Assembly: GCF_963678635.1 (NCBI RefSeq)
Contig: NC_087069.1
Coordinates: 53,502,135-53,566,134, forward strand
Direction: 5' to 3'
DNA: 64,000 nt
From: Symsagittifera roscoffensis
Taxonomy: Eukaryota; Xenacoelomorpha; Acoela; Convolutidae
Of this stretch, positions 25,848-36,489 are shown piece after piece. The notes under the pieces are model-generated. The model did no database searches and was not told the origin of the DNA. It was given only the letters and a program-made list of their open reading frames with translations. Each line of letters begins with the position of its first letter. Position 1 is the stretch's first letter. Position numbers and translations under genes: made by a program.

Positions 25848-25929
25848 TGCTGAGCACAGGAAACAGAGCTCCTCCAGAGTCTCCACTGCATGCATTGGAA
25901 CTTTTGGCGGGATCATACACACAGACTTG
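25848..25929 (-). CDS. serine protease gene B, catalytic-Ser exon
   Basis: The minus strand reads QVCVYDPAKSSNAC then SGDSGGALF. GDSGG carries the catalytic serine. The usual Pro after GDSGG is Ala, and the S1-pocket residue is Asn, so substrate preference is unlikely to be trypsin-like. An AG acceptor (GCAAG) precedes CAA at 25,929; donor candidates are GTACGT and GTGCTC as in paralogue A, and about 40 bp past the motif are conserved between the two. About 75% similar to the exon at 21,995-22,076 at codon level. Probably joined to the C-terminal exon at 24,643-24,816. Confidence 0.75.
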
Positions 25930-26709
25930 CTTGCTTTCATTCCATTAATTTATTTTCAAGATTTATTTAAGATTGCATCTATTCCCAACCGACCCAAAGT
26001 TCTATTGATTCAAAAACGCTTCCTTTTGGTTTTATTTTACGACAACGAATTTTGGCCGATCGATTCAGCAAATGTTTCTTAAGAGGTTTGTTTGAAAAAA
26101 ATCTAGTTCAGAATTAAGGCTCTTTTATACTCATTTTTATCCTCATAAACTAATCTAAAGCGAGAAAAAATTAAATGCTTTTATATAAAAAACGATGAAA
26201 AATATAAACTAAACAACTAAAAAAACGAAGATCAACATAGAAACAAGTAATCTTAATTGAAGAAGAATAGCCGGCTGCTGTAGGCCGAAACCTTCCAGTC
26301 AAAGTGATATAAGAAAAAAAACTCATTAAAAGAAAAATGGTTTCCATTCATAGAAAAAATTAAGTTTTGCAAATCTCCTTGTTCAATTTCTTTTCAATTT
26401 TTCTCATAAAACGCGGTTTAGTTAAATGAAAAAACAAGAATGAGCAATAACAATAGAACTCATTTTTAGAATCTAACTCACAGCCGATCTAGCTTTAATT
26501 TGATGTCGATTTAACCCTATGGGATGTAGCTAAATTAGCTGAAAAAATAGACACTATTTCACTAGGTGCTTCCATTTCTCGAGACGGAAATGAACAACTA
26601 TTTAAAGTGAAGTTTCAGTGAGAACTTGTAATCGAAACGCCCCCTTTGAATTAAGGCGGAAAAACTGCGCAGCTTCATCGTGCTGCAAAATTGAGTCATA
26701 AAACAAATA

Positions 26710-27250
26710 AGACTGCTCGTATCAGGGCGAAGCATTGAATGTACCGACTGCATTTTAAGGTTTATGGAGCAGTAATAACATGAAAAAATTAAATGAAATA
26801 AAACAAAATGAAAATTTTTTTTTCAAAAAATTTGAATTTTTTTAAATGAAAATCATCCCCCACACGCCATATAAAGTACAAAAGGATAGATTTCGTTCCT
26901 TGTAACAAATCAATTATGGCAAATAAGCTTCCTTCAACCAATTTGGAAAGATTTCTAAGACGGATTAAATCTCCGCTTAAGCGTTAATAGCGCGAATTAT
27001 ATCGCGCGTTAATTGTCCCAAATTGGTCAAAATGGCCAAAATGGCAATCTTTAAACCCTCATAACTTTACGAAAAATGATCACAGGTGAAATATCTTTTC
27101 AAATTTAAGCTCAGGACAACAATACGTTTTGAATGATATAAAAAAAATTCCGTCGAAAATGGCTAGTTAAAAAGTCAAAATTTGTCGGAAGAAAAAAAAC
27201 CCACCCCGAGCACAAATATTCCGTTACTTTCGTATCGAAAGTCGGAATAA
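26710..27250 (+). repeat. 545-bp interspersed repeat, copy 1
   Basis: Starts AGACTGCTCGTATCAGGG and ends CGTATCGAAAGTCGGAA. Landmarks shared by all copies: CACACGCCATATAAA, GTTAATAGCGCGAATTATAT, TTAATTGTCCCAAATTGG, CCCACCCCGAGCACAAAT. Immediately after its end the start motif AAGATTGCTCGTATCAG occurs again (27,253). No ORF. Confidence 0.85.
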
Positions 27251-27775
27251 CAAGATTGCTCGTATCAGATTAAATCCATGCAAGGATGCTAGGAATTTTG
27301 AATTCCTTAGCGATTATAAAAAAGGGAAAACCAATTTTTAAAAAATAACAACTGTGGTGGTGGTAAGAACTTTTCCATTTTTTCCTACAAAAAAGGAAGA
27401 AATCAGGCAAGGAAGCTAGGAACCTTAACTTCCTACGGTTCATCCGACGCAAATTTTTTGGTAAATTTTACTAAATTTGAAACAAGAGTTTTTAATCTGA
27501 AATGGTTTCTGAGACGGGTTGTTCTGCCATTGATGGCACGCTTTAATAAACAACGCCTTATTTTTTTTCATATCAGATTGAAGGGTATTTTCGATTCTTT
27601 CTGGCAACAAGTTTAACTATTCGAACTGTTTAACTATTTGAAATATCATCACGATTTTGGCCATTTTAACAAAGAGAACACCGATTGAAAAAATTAAACG
27701 TGAATGTGGAACATGGTTCCCGGCAACTCATATTTGACAACTCATATCAAAAAATCCGGCAAGATATTGAAGACA

Positions 27776-28314
27776 AGACTGCTCGTATCAGGGCGAAGCC
27801 CTGAATTTTCCGACTGCCTTTTAAAGTCTATTGAGCAGTAATAACATTTAAAAAAATGAATGTAAAACAAAATGAAAATTTGAAACTTTTTCTCTCTAAA
27901 ATTTGCAGTTTTTTATGAAAATCATCCCCCCCACACGCCATATAAAGTACAAAACGATAGATTTCGTTCCTTGTAACAAATCAGTTATGGCAAATAAGCT
28001 TCTTTCAATCAATTTGGAACGATTTCTAAGACGGATTAAATATCCGCTTACGCGTTAATAGCGCGAAATATATCGCGCGTTAATTGTCCCAAATTGGCCA
28101 AAATGGCAATCTTTAAACCCTCATAACTTTCCAAAAAATGAACTCAGGTGTAATATCTTTTCAAATTTGAGCGCAGGAAAACAATACCTTTTGACTGATA
28201 TAAAAAATTTCAGTCAAAAATTGCTAGTTAAAAAGTCGAAATTTGTCTGAAGAAAAAAAAAACCCACCCCGAGCACAAATATTCCGTTACTTTCGTATCG
28301 AAATTCGGAACAAA
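27776..28314 (+). repeat. 545-bp interspersed repeat, copy 2
   Basis: Same start and end as copy 1, in the same orientation, about 85-90% alike by eye. A start-proximal hairpin CAGGGC-GAA-GCCCTG is perfect here. The inverted end fragment at 28,804 lies 490 bp downstream. Confidence 0.85.
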
Positions 28315-28803
28315 AACAACAACTCTCAATGTTTGAAACACAATTAAAACTGCGACCTTAACAAATAGCGATTGCTTGCTCCACGCCGTCATTCCGCTGC
28401 GCTTTATTTGTCACGAAGGAAAAACGCGCGCACGTTTTTGTTTTCTGTTAACTTATGTTGTTTAATCATGTAGCCTTTTCCAGTTCTCCCAAATACCCCT
28501 TCCCGTAAAAATGAAAAATGAACTGATTCAAAAGTTGTTCAAACGGCTATAATTCCATACAAAAATTGTTAAAATCATTTTTTCGCTTGTTACCGCTGAC
28601 GCAATTTCAAGATGATTTTGTGCAGATGTTTTCAAAAAAATTTTAAGTGGGTTAGGCTCAAAAAGATCGGCCAAATGTTATATATTAATCTTTCAAAATC
28701 TTTTGAATTTTCGTAATATGGTAAAAAAATCCTTAGTTTGTTAGTTATAAGCATGAAAGTTTGCAATGCGATTCTTCTTTGGCGTCAATTTACTATTCGA
28801 ATT

Positions 28804-28866
28804 ATTGTTCCGACTTTCGATACAAAAGTAACGGAATATTTGTGCTCGGGGTGGGTTTTTTTCCAC
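28804..28866 (-). repeat. inverted end fragment of the 545-bp repeat
   Basis: TTGTTCCGACTTTCGATAC through CTCGGGGTGGGTTTTTTTCC is the reverse complement of the last ~60 bp of the repeat, so copy 2 and this fragment form a fold-back pair. Confidence 0.8.
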
Positions 28867-30265
28867 ATTTTGCAGTTTTTGAGCTGGAAAACATTCACTG
28901 TTTCAATTAGCAGCTAATTATTAAAGCATAACAGTTGGATATTGGATAAAGTTTCAAAATGTGATGAAACTACAAATTGTTTTGATTTTTCAACTGAAAT
29001 TAGATTTTTTTCCGTAATTTTTTATCAATATTACCTGGTGACAAGCTGGTTATGTCAGATTGACAATTTTTTTCTGAAAATAAATAAGCGATTCCTCGGG
29101 ACGAATTTGTCAAAATCAAAATCAATTGGCTTCACATAAAAATCCAGTCCGTTAATTACTTTATCCATTTCGACAAAGAATTGAGTCATCGGGCAAGTGT
29201 CCCTGGTCCAGGCTTCTCTCAGAATAGTTTCCTGTACTTTTTTCCACTTTCTATCATTAATAAAATAGCAAAAAATGGGGAATCTTGAATTTTAAAGCCC
29301 TTCACGCTTAATTACCAAAATTTATAGCCCATCGTTTTGTATCCAATTTGAGAATTTTTTCAGGTTATCCATTCAAAACTTTTCGCAATTCAGATTTTTT
29401 TTCGTTTCCTCCACTCTACATGCAAATTGGAACAGCTTGAAAAAAACGCAGGCGATGGGGCTGGGAGAAAAAGTTGAAAAAATGGGGTTGTGATTAACAA
29501 TAACAATTTGGGAGATTTCATTTTAACCCCTCCGCAAACCCCCCCCTAACATTGAAAAACGAAAGTGAATTGAATATAATTGGCTATTTTTTCCAGGTTC
29601 CCATTCCATCCCGTGAAATCACTACATAACATGTTTATACGGTTTTTACAGGCAAAAATGTTTGAACTACTTTGTTCACTTGTTCATGATTAAATATTTT
29701 TTTTACAGTTTGGCTTTTTATATATGTTTTCTTAAAGAAATTTTCAAAAATTTGAAAAAATGATAAAAACTGAAAAAGGAAAAGAAATTACGAAACAAAT
29801 TTTAGAATCTTTGTTTATATATTTGAAAAAGAACCAGTTGAAAAAAATTTTTGAAAAAATGAGATACATTTATTCTGAAAGTTTAGGTTTGTTTTTCATT
29901 TTTTTTAATCATTACATCATAATGACATTTCACAATTTCAAGAGTTATTTTGTTCAAAGCTCAAAATAAAAAAAGGGGGAAGAAGTGGAAAAAATTGTTT
30001 CCTGTAATTGTGAGGGGACTTCGTTCTCTACTGTTTTTGAAGTTCTGCCCATGCCTATTGCATGAATTTGCGCCAATTCTTGTGGTCGATTCCTGCGGTC
30101 GTTGAAGCCTGAATTTAGAATTTTCAAGTTTTTTTTTGTTCTATGAGAACAAAACTGTTCAAATCAGCTTGAAAGCCTACACTATCTATTTGCCCTGTCA
30201 AGAAACTATTTGAAAATTATAAACAAGGCTGCTTAGAAATCGGTGAGCAATGAAAGTTTTGTTAT
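28867..30265. other. AT-rich intronic-type DNA
   Basis: No gene recognised. Contains an isolated GGCTATTTTTTCCAGG at 29,582 that looks like one end of the MITE family without a clear partner, and a C-run at 29,538-29,547. Confidence 0.5.
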
Positions 30266-31421
30266 TTGAAGGATGTAAACAGATATTTGTTTCATGTGAA
30301 GTCAGGCTTGAAAAAAGTGACCCTAACGAAACTATTTATTTTTTGTGTTAAAAAGATGTTTTTAACCATTTGTGGAAATATTCCCACTGTGTTAATTGGA
30401 GTTGATATCATAAAAAAACATAATAGTTGGTGCGGCGACCCGGTAAAATATATTAAAGGCCCGAGGAAAGTTTTGACCGACTGTTTCCGGCACGAGATTG
30501 TTTGGAATTTTGTGTGAGAGTCAGAATAAGAAAAAAAACTCTAGCCGATAACCCAAGTTAGCTGAAAAGTTCGATCGATCAAAAATTGCAATTATGCAAA
30601 AATATATAGGAACAAATATAATTGCAATTAAACCAATTTAATCGATTGGCTGATATTTGTGACTTTCAATTGACATTTGACAAATCTTCGAAGCTATCAG
30701 ACGTCACAACAGAATGCCAAAAACTATCAATAATTGAACACATTTCCCATTTTATGAGAAACTCGTATCGCGAAACAGACCAAACAAAGATAAGGTTTCA
30801 TGGTCTTTGTCAGACGCTCAAAATAGCCAAATTTTAAGAGGCGGTTACCGTCTCTACAAAAATCGTAAGCTTCACACCTCTTTGCGTGTTTTCTCAAAAA
30901 ATATTTTGAGCAAAATGCCCCAGCAAAAAATGCCAAGTTTTTTTAATTTTATTTTTTTTTGGCAATATTTTGTTTTTGTTGATTGGAAATTAAAGTAGAG
31001 ACATGCCGCGTCTGTACCGCCCGTTCGACTGTTGATACCTGAATTTGTGTCGAGCACGTTTATTAGTTTTTAGTGAATATCTATCTCATTTTCATCCAAT
31101 GTTTTTAGTTGTCCCAGGACCCCGCTCTAGATGAAAATGTATTTCAGAAAACTAGGCACACCTTCGAAGCAATCGATCTTCCGACTTGTGTTTACTGCGC
31201 TCTTGCAGCCTGGCAAAATTGTTCTCCCAAAGGTGAAACACTGTACCAAACTACTTTTACACGGACGATTACCTCGGCTCCTTGACATTTTTGGAATCGG
31301 CTTCAAAGTTGATTCGCAGCCTGACTGATCTGTTCAGAATAGGCGGCCTGATTTCAGCTAAATTTATTAGCAACATTGCTGCTTTGTCTTTTGAAAGTTA
31401 GTTCTGTTGATACAAGAGCTC
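30266..31421 (+). pseudogene. BEL/Pao pol remnant: protease to reverse transcriptase
   Basis: The plus strand at 30,266-30,517 has a retroelement-protease-like end (PTVLIGVDIIKKHN ... GPRKVL), matching the LIG-D pattern upstream of BEL/Pao reverse transcriptase. 30,622-30,837 is a further open stretch. At about 31,255-31,390 one frame reads YTDDYLGS, the YxDD active site, followed by A...L..L..LFRIGGL...KFISN, the BEL/Pao pattern after the active site. The frame ends in a stop at about 31,392, and a TIR element interrupts pol at 31,422. It resumes at 32,428. Dead copy in an intron of the serine-protease gene. The active-site assignment is firm; the protease part is moderate. Confidence 0.7.
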
Positions 31422-32427
31422 GTACCCGCACTGAAGTTTCATGGATAATAATCGATTATATTGGATTTTCATTGTTAGTCTCTTCAAAATAACAAAAATA
31501 ATCGATTATAATCGATTGAAAATGGATTATACTGATAATATTGTTTAAAGCAATAAAATCCCAATATAATGGATTATAATCGATTTTTCTCACAAAATTT
31601 TATTAAAAGAAAAATAATCCATTTTAATCGATTATAATGGATTGTAATCTATTTATTCAAATCTTTTTGTGTTGTTTCCATTTTTTCATAATTTTGTTAA
31701 ACTGAAGTTAGGTTTTTCGTTCTCTCACTTAATTAAATTTTTTCCTATTTTCAATCGAGTTATGAAAAATTACAGTTAGATCCCACATCAACTCCCCCCT
31801 TCCCCACGCTTACCCTCCCTACAGTTAGATGTCCCCTAACTAGAGAGAGAGGGGGTACGTCGTGATTGGGGGGTACGTGGGGGAATGGGGGTACGTGAGG
31901 GGGGTACGTTGAGAGGGGGAGTGGATACGTTGGGGGGGGGGGGGTACGTTGGGGGTGTACGTTGGGGGTGTACGTTGGGGGTGTACGTTGGGGGTGGGGG
32001 TGTAGGTGGGGGAGAGGGGGTACGTTGGGGCGGGGGGGGGGAGGGGGTGTTTGACGTAAGGAGCTGGTCAAAAACGCTGTTTTTGGGCACTTTTTGGAAA
32101 ACTACTACATATTCGCCGCCCCTGGATGAACGTGTTTGTTCGAGTTTTGTAGAAAGTTGCAAAGTTAGAGTCATTATTTACAAAATTTAATCAATTTTCA
32201 TGGATTTTATGTACAAAATATAATCATTATATTGAAAACAAAAATGGATTATAATCGATTATAATGGATTATAATGGATTTATTTTTTTCAAAATAATCG
32301 ATCATAATCGATTAAAAATCGATTACGTGGTCTAAATTTGACACGATAATCGATTATATAGACAACATTTTAGTCAAAGAAAATCCATCATAATAGATTT
32401 TTACCCATGAAACTTCGGTGCGGGTAA
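31422..32427. mobile_element. ~1-kb terminal-inverted-repeat element nested in BEL/Pao pol
   Basis: Ends GTACCCGCACTGAAGTTTC (left) and inverted GTTACCCGCACCGAAGTTTC (right) form inverted repeats of about 50 bp at ~80% identity. Arms of ~200 bp are packed with ATAATCGATTATAATGG motifs, and the centre (31,858-32,046) is a G-rich array. BEL/Pao coding stops at its left edge and continues at its right edge, which independently supports the borders. No target-site duplication or transposase seen; probably a non-autonomous DNA transposon. Confidence 0.75.
31858..32046 (+). repeat. G-rich GTACGTTGGGGG minisatellite
   Basis: Irregular tandem repeats of GGGGGTGTACGTT and variants with many runs of 4-9 G. 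Strong G-quadruplex potential on the plus strand. It makes proline-rich shadow ORFs on the minus strand. Confidence 0.9.
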
Positions 32428-32875
32428 CACTGAAGAACAATTTGTTGCTCTGATCACTCCGAAAACAACTTTGCATGTACTCGATACCATGTTGCGGATA
32501 CGTTGGTTGAAAGCAGTGGAACTGATCGCGAAACCGAAAGCTCTGCAACATACCGATCAGTTCTGAGCTTTGTGTCGTACTTGTTTGACCCAGTACACCT
32601 TGTCGCGTTATGAATCAGTGTTATGAACAATTAAATTTGAGTGCGTAACTTGTAAAAAGCCAAAGCCCTAAGAGTGATACCAAGGAAAATTGACCTTCCT
32701 GTAGAGCTTTTAGGCAACTGTCAGTCGCATTTCTCGAACTGCGGAGTCGATTTTTTCGGACAGTTTCACATCACTATTTGTCGATCAACCGAAAACTCCG
32801 CAAATAACAATCGACCGATTGTTCCAATTCTTGCTGTTTCGCGGGCGGATGATTTTATTGCAACATAGCATTAAG
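32428..32875 (+). pseudogene. BEL/Pao pol remnant: reverse transcriptase end fused to integrase
   Basis: Directly after the TIR element, frames read LRIRWLKA and then RSVLSFVSYLFDPVHLVA, the S..+FDP.G..AP block at the end of BEL/Pao reverse transcriptase. About 30 bp later the sequence jumps to an integrase start: C..CKKPKA...LPVELLGN then NCGVDFFGQF (32,674-32,868), the motif in front of the integrase core. RNase H and the integrase zinc region are therefore deleted. The element decays within 60 bp after that. Confidence 0.7.
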
Positions 32876-32952
32876 CTGATAATTTATTAGAAAGAGCGAA
32901 AGCTATTATACATGGCTAGTAAAAAGCAAGCCTAAGTGCTATTTTTTTCGGG

Positions 32953-33060
32953 GCCAGTATAGTACTGTGGTTAGCAAACGTGATTGCCAATCCGTAGCTT
33001 GACGGCCCCGTCCACAATTGGGTTTGGGTTTTTCTGAAAAAAGTAAAAACCACAGGCTGA
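32953..33060 (+). repeat. possible tRNA-derived SINE
   Basis: GCCAGTATAGTACTGTGGTTAGCAA...GATTGCCAATCCGTAGCTTGACGG resembles the 5' half of a tRNA (A-box-like TGTGGTTAGC, anticodon-arm spacing). The B box is poor. The tail is T/A-rich. No second copy seen in the window. Confidence 0.35.
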
Positions 33061-33943
33061 TGCTGTTTAGTCTGCTTTAGATTAAAAATGAAAGAAATGA
33101 AAATCGGTTCGCAATAAAAAACGTTGACTAAATTGTGACAAAATTGCCAGCCAATGTTTGTTTACTTGAATAAGCAAACACGTAAAATCGTTATTTAGCC
33201 CACATTTTAACAATTATATGTAACAACAGGCAGTTCAGGCAAATTTGGTGAATTTTTTTGTCTCAGGATTTTATTTTTCACTTCTGTTACATGTTTTATC
33301 TGACTTGAGATCGTAACAGGACAGAAAAAAATAACTTAAAAACTGTAACCGTTCAATTGAAAAGCAGAAATACCCTTTCTGCTTTTAGTTTTGATCCACA
33401 TCAATATCCATTTTCATACATTCATATATTGCAGCGTTTCAGTTAGCTTAAACTTTTTGCTTTTATACAAAAAATAAGAAAACAAACCGACATAATTTGC
33501 AAACTGATCAAAGGTGAAATAAAAAAAATCAATTCGTACTACGAACAATCTTTACAAATTCGACTCAATCCGGTTTATTGTAAAACCTGTAGATAGAAAA
33601 AAAAATTGTCGTAACCAACCACAAATAAAAAAACTCCGCTTTTTGATGAAACACAAGGATAAAAAGTTTCTCTTTAAAGAAATTTTTTTTTAATTTTGAA
33701 ACTTCGAAAAAAAATTTAAAGCCTTGAAATGACATTAGAAAGGCGTTTTGATTTCCGTTTCAAATCTTCTTTTCTGTTTTTTCTCAAATGGGTTTGAACT
33801 CGATTGTTTCTGTAAATGTTTAGTTTAAAAACAGTAGCCCTTTAGAAATCAGATTGGCGTGGATTTTGTTTCATATGATCAAACCCAAACACTTAGCGAA
33901 ACTTGAAAAATCTTCCTTCAAAGTCAGTGCAGGGCTTCAATAC
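33061..33943. other. AT-rich intronic DNA
   Basis: Nothing recognised: short repeats of A and T, no long frame. Confidence 0.5.
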
Positions 33944-34082
33944 ATCTCTGTCTCTCATCTTTTGTGGGAGTTTGATAATAGCAATGTCCCCTTCGAGATG
34001 GAATGTTCTGTTGAACCAGCTGTCGTGCACAAAAACCTTTGAGGTTTTTAGCTTAGCTGTTTTCCTCTGATCAGTTGGCACC
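33944..34082 (-). CDS. serine protease gene B, catalytic-Asp exon
   Basis: Acceptor TTTTTTTTCAG ends at 34,083. The exon encodes RVPTDQRKTAKLKTSKVFVH then DSWFNRTFHLEGDIAIIKLP. The VH..W and GDIAIIKLP blocks are the segment around the catalytic Asp of S1 proteases. The first base completes the codon left open by the His exon (…GATTTCAG at 42,359), so the two exons join in phase across an 8.3-kb intron. The likely donor GTATTG at 33,943 gives a phase-0 end, which fits the phase-0 start of the Ser exon. However, the piece that normally carries the conserved GWG region is missing between them. Confidence 0.75.
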
Positions 34083-34732
34083 CTGAAAAAAAACCACATT
34101 AGATAATTTAAAAAAAAACAATTTTCTAAGGAAACTCAAAGAGTCTGTTTGTTTTTTTGGCTCTTCTACTGTTTCCTCTAGAAAAAAAAACAAAAAAATT
34201 GCAAAATTTTGTTTCAAAATTTGTTTTCAGGAACTACTTCCTCAAATTCTGTTTGGGTATGTGAACTTTTTTTTGCCAGTCAATTATCTTACTACGTGTT
34301 CATTGGACAATTTCAAAAAGCAAATGTGGTCTGTGTTTTTAATCTTCGAAAACTTATTATATAAAAAGCTTAAAAAGACTTTATGTTGTTAAGTAACAGT
34401 ATTGGAAGAATTAGTTTCGTCTCTATTCCTTGTCATGGCTTCAGAAGCCAAGCATACCTTGCCTTAAAAACCTTGGTTACTGTCGTGAAAGAACACTTTT
34501 CTGAGAAAAAAAGAAAACGACACATACATACCCGTATTCACTCTAGTTCAATGAAATTTTTCTGGGAAACTAAGTTTTGGACCATTTTTCCATATAACTG
34601 GGAAAACAACTTTCGGAAAATGACAAAAATCCTTGGCATCTTTAACATAAAACAACAACAATACAAAAAAAACTACAACAACAACTTCAGCAATATCAAC
34701 AGGAAAAAAAAAACAAGAACCAGAACAATGGC

Positions 34733-34779
<47 letters not shown>

Positions 34780-36310
34780 AAACAGCAACAACAATAACTA
34801 CATTAAAAACAGCATCGCATCAGCATCATCAACAAGAACAACAACAAAAACAACAGAAACAACATCAACAACACTAACAGTAGCGACAGCTCACAAACTG
34901 AAGGCGCTTTTTCAAGACAGGTTTTTTTGAGAAACTCCATGAAAAAATCTTTAATTTTGTTCCCATTCAACTTAAAGTTTTTGCAAATTGACTTTGGATT
35001 TCGTTTTGAGTTCAATTCAATTCTTTTGATAAAAGAATTTTAAGCTCAACAACTAAATTTCGTAACTGAAGCAAAAAAACTAAGAAATTAAATTTCATTA
35101 CCAGCATTCAAATTTATCAACTCGAACTGTTAAGGATTTGAATCTCTATGTTCTTATCTGTGAAATTGAAAGTGATCAAAAAAAACAGTACGAGGTCAAA
35201 AAAAACATTAAAAAAACAGTAGGAGGTTGGGAAAATAAAAAATTTAGAGAAGCCGCAAAGCCTTAAAAAACCAAGAAAAAGTTAGAACAAACACGAACAT
35301 AACATGGATTTTAGTTTTAAGATCGTTTTCAAGTTTAAAATTTTTAATGACGACGTGACTCAACACACAAAACATAAAAGGAAAACGATATGTTTAAATT
35401 AATTGAATTAAATCTACCGCATATCAATAACACTGTTTACCATCTCAGCTCTTTGTTTTTCGATACAAGAGAGATTTTTACGATAATAAAAACCTCACAA
35501 CACACGCTGTCTTGATCGCCAAAAGGTGTAAAGCAAGTCTGAAACGACAATAATCCGAAAGCAAGATTTTTTGAAACATCGTTTCTTTTTTGTGTTTTCT
35601 AACCAGTTTTTTCCCGCGATGACCAAAAATGCTTTTCATAAAAAATTTATGCATAGATTAACGATAATCATACATTTTGCATGCAACTTTTTATTAGAGA
35701 AATTTGCATCAAGTGTCCATGATCAGTTTTTATTTTATATTTGAAAATTGCATGGGTAGAATTTTTCAGGGAAACGAAACGTGATGATTTTTCGTTTTCT
35801 CTTCAATTTTTGTTGATTTCGTAAGCAAAAGCGAATGAAACAGAAAATACTCTTAGTTGCTAATCACCGTATTGCAAATTCGCTGAAGAAATATAAATCT
35901 TTCACATACAAAGCTTTGCGACGAGCCTAAAAACTTCAGTTTTTACAAAAATGTAATGGAAAAACTAATTTTTATCTTTTTGACCAACATGTTTACAGGA
36001 TGCAATTTTACACAATTTTTGGATCATCCTTTCATTCCATAGGACATGAAAAACATGCAACTAAATTAAACGTTTTACACGTTTTTGGTAAAAACAACAT
36101 CGAAAAATATAGGCGAGTTTGGTTTTTTCAGACTACGTTCTGCACACAAAAAAAATTAACTTTTCATAAAAGAAAACTTTTCGAGAAAAAAAATTTTTTC
36201 GAGGAAAATTTTCTTTAAATTCTCCAAAATTTGTTCTGCACTTCAAAATAATAAAAAAAATCATGACAGTGCGACAATATTCAACAGAAGAAACAACAGA
36301 ACAAATGACT
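34083..36310. other. intronic DNA with CAA microsatellite
   Basis: Contains the CAA/ACA tract listed separately. An isolated GGCTCTTCTACTGTTTCC at 34,160 resembles a MITE end. The 164-codon frame at 34,383-34,877 consists of random sequence leading into the CAA tract and is not accepted as a gene. Confidence 0.5.
34655..34880 (+). repeat. (CAA)n microsatellite
   Basis: Runs of AAC/CAA trinucleotides, longest uninterrupted at about 34,732-34,785, with impure copies on both sides. Confidence 0.95.
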
Positions 36311-36489
36311 GGCTCTTTTCTAATTCCCCCACATATGAGTTTCAATTTTGGAAACAAATTTTTAACATTGTGATAATATACTTGTTCTACATCCATCATC
36401 ATTAAACTTCATAAAATTTTTTGGCGTTAAGCCATAGCAACGAGTAGTATAACTCAAAAAAATGAAAATTGGGGGAAGTGAAAAGAGCC
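36311..36489. mobile_element. MITE, GGCTCTTTT family
   Basis: Left end GGCTCTTTTCTAATTCCCCC, right end inverted GGCTCTTTTCACTTCCCCC. These are well matched 19-bp inverted ends. Flanks (AAATGACT / AACTGCAT) do not form a clean duplication. 179 bp, non-coding. Confidence 0.65.

Noticed and set aside
29590-29660. minus-strand TGWNGNLE considered as the GWG exon of gene B
   Set aside because: No good splice sites, too short, and the stretch coincides with a MITE-type end motif.
31760-32174. proline-rich ORFs of 103-112 codons on the minus strand
   Set aside because: They are the complement of the G-rich minisatellite.
32354-32551. minus-strand ORF considered as a missing protease exon
   Set aside because: The plus strand here continues the BEL/Pao reverse-transcriptase blocks, and the ORF crosses the TIR-element border.
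34383-34877. 164-codon ORF with Thr/Gln-rich end
   Set aside because: The end is a CAA microsatellite, and the start has no protein-like features or family signal.
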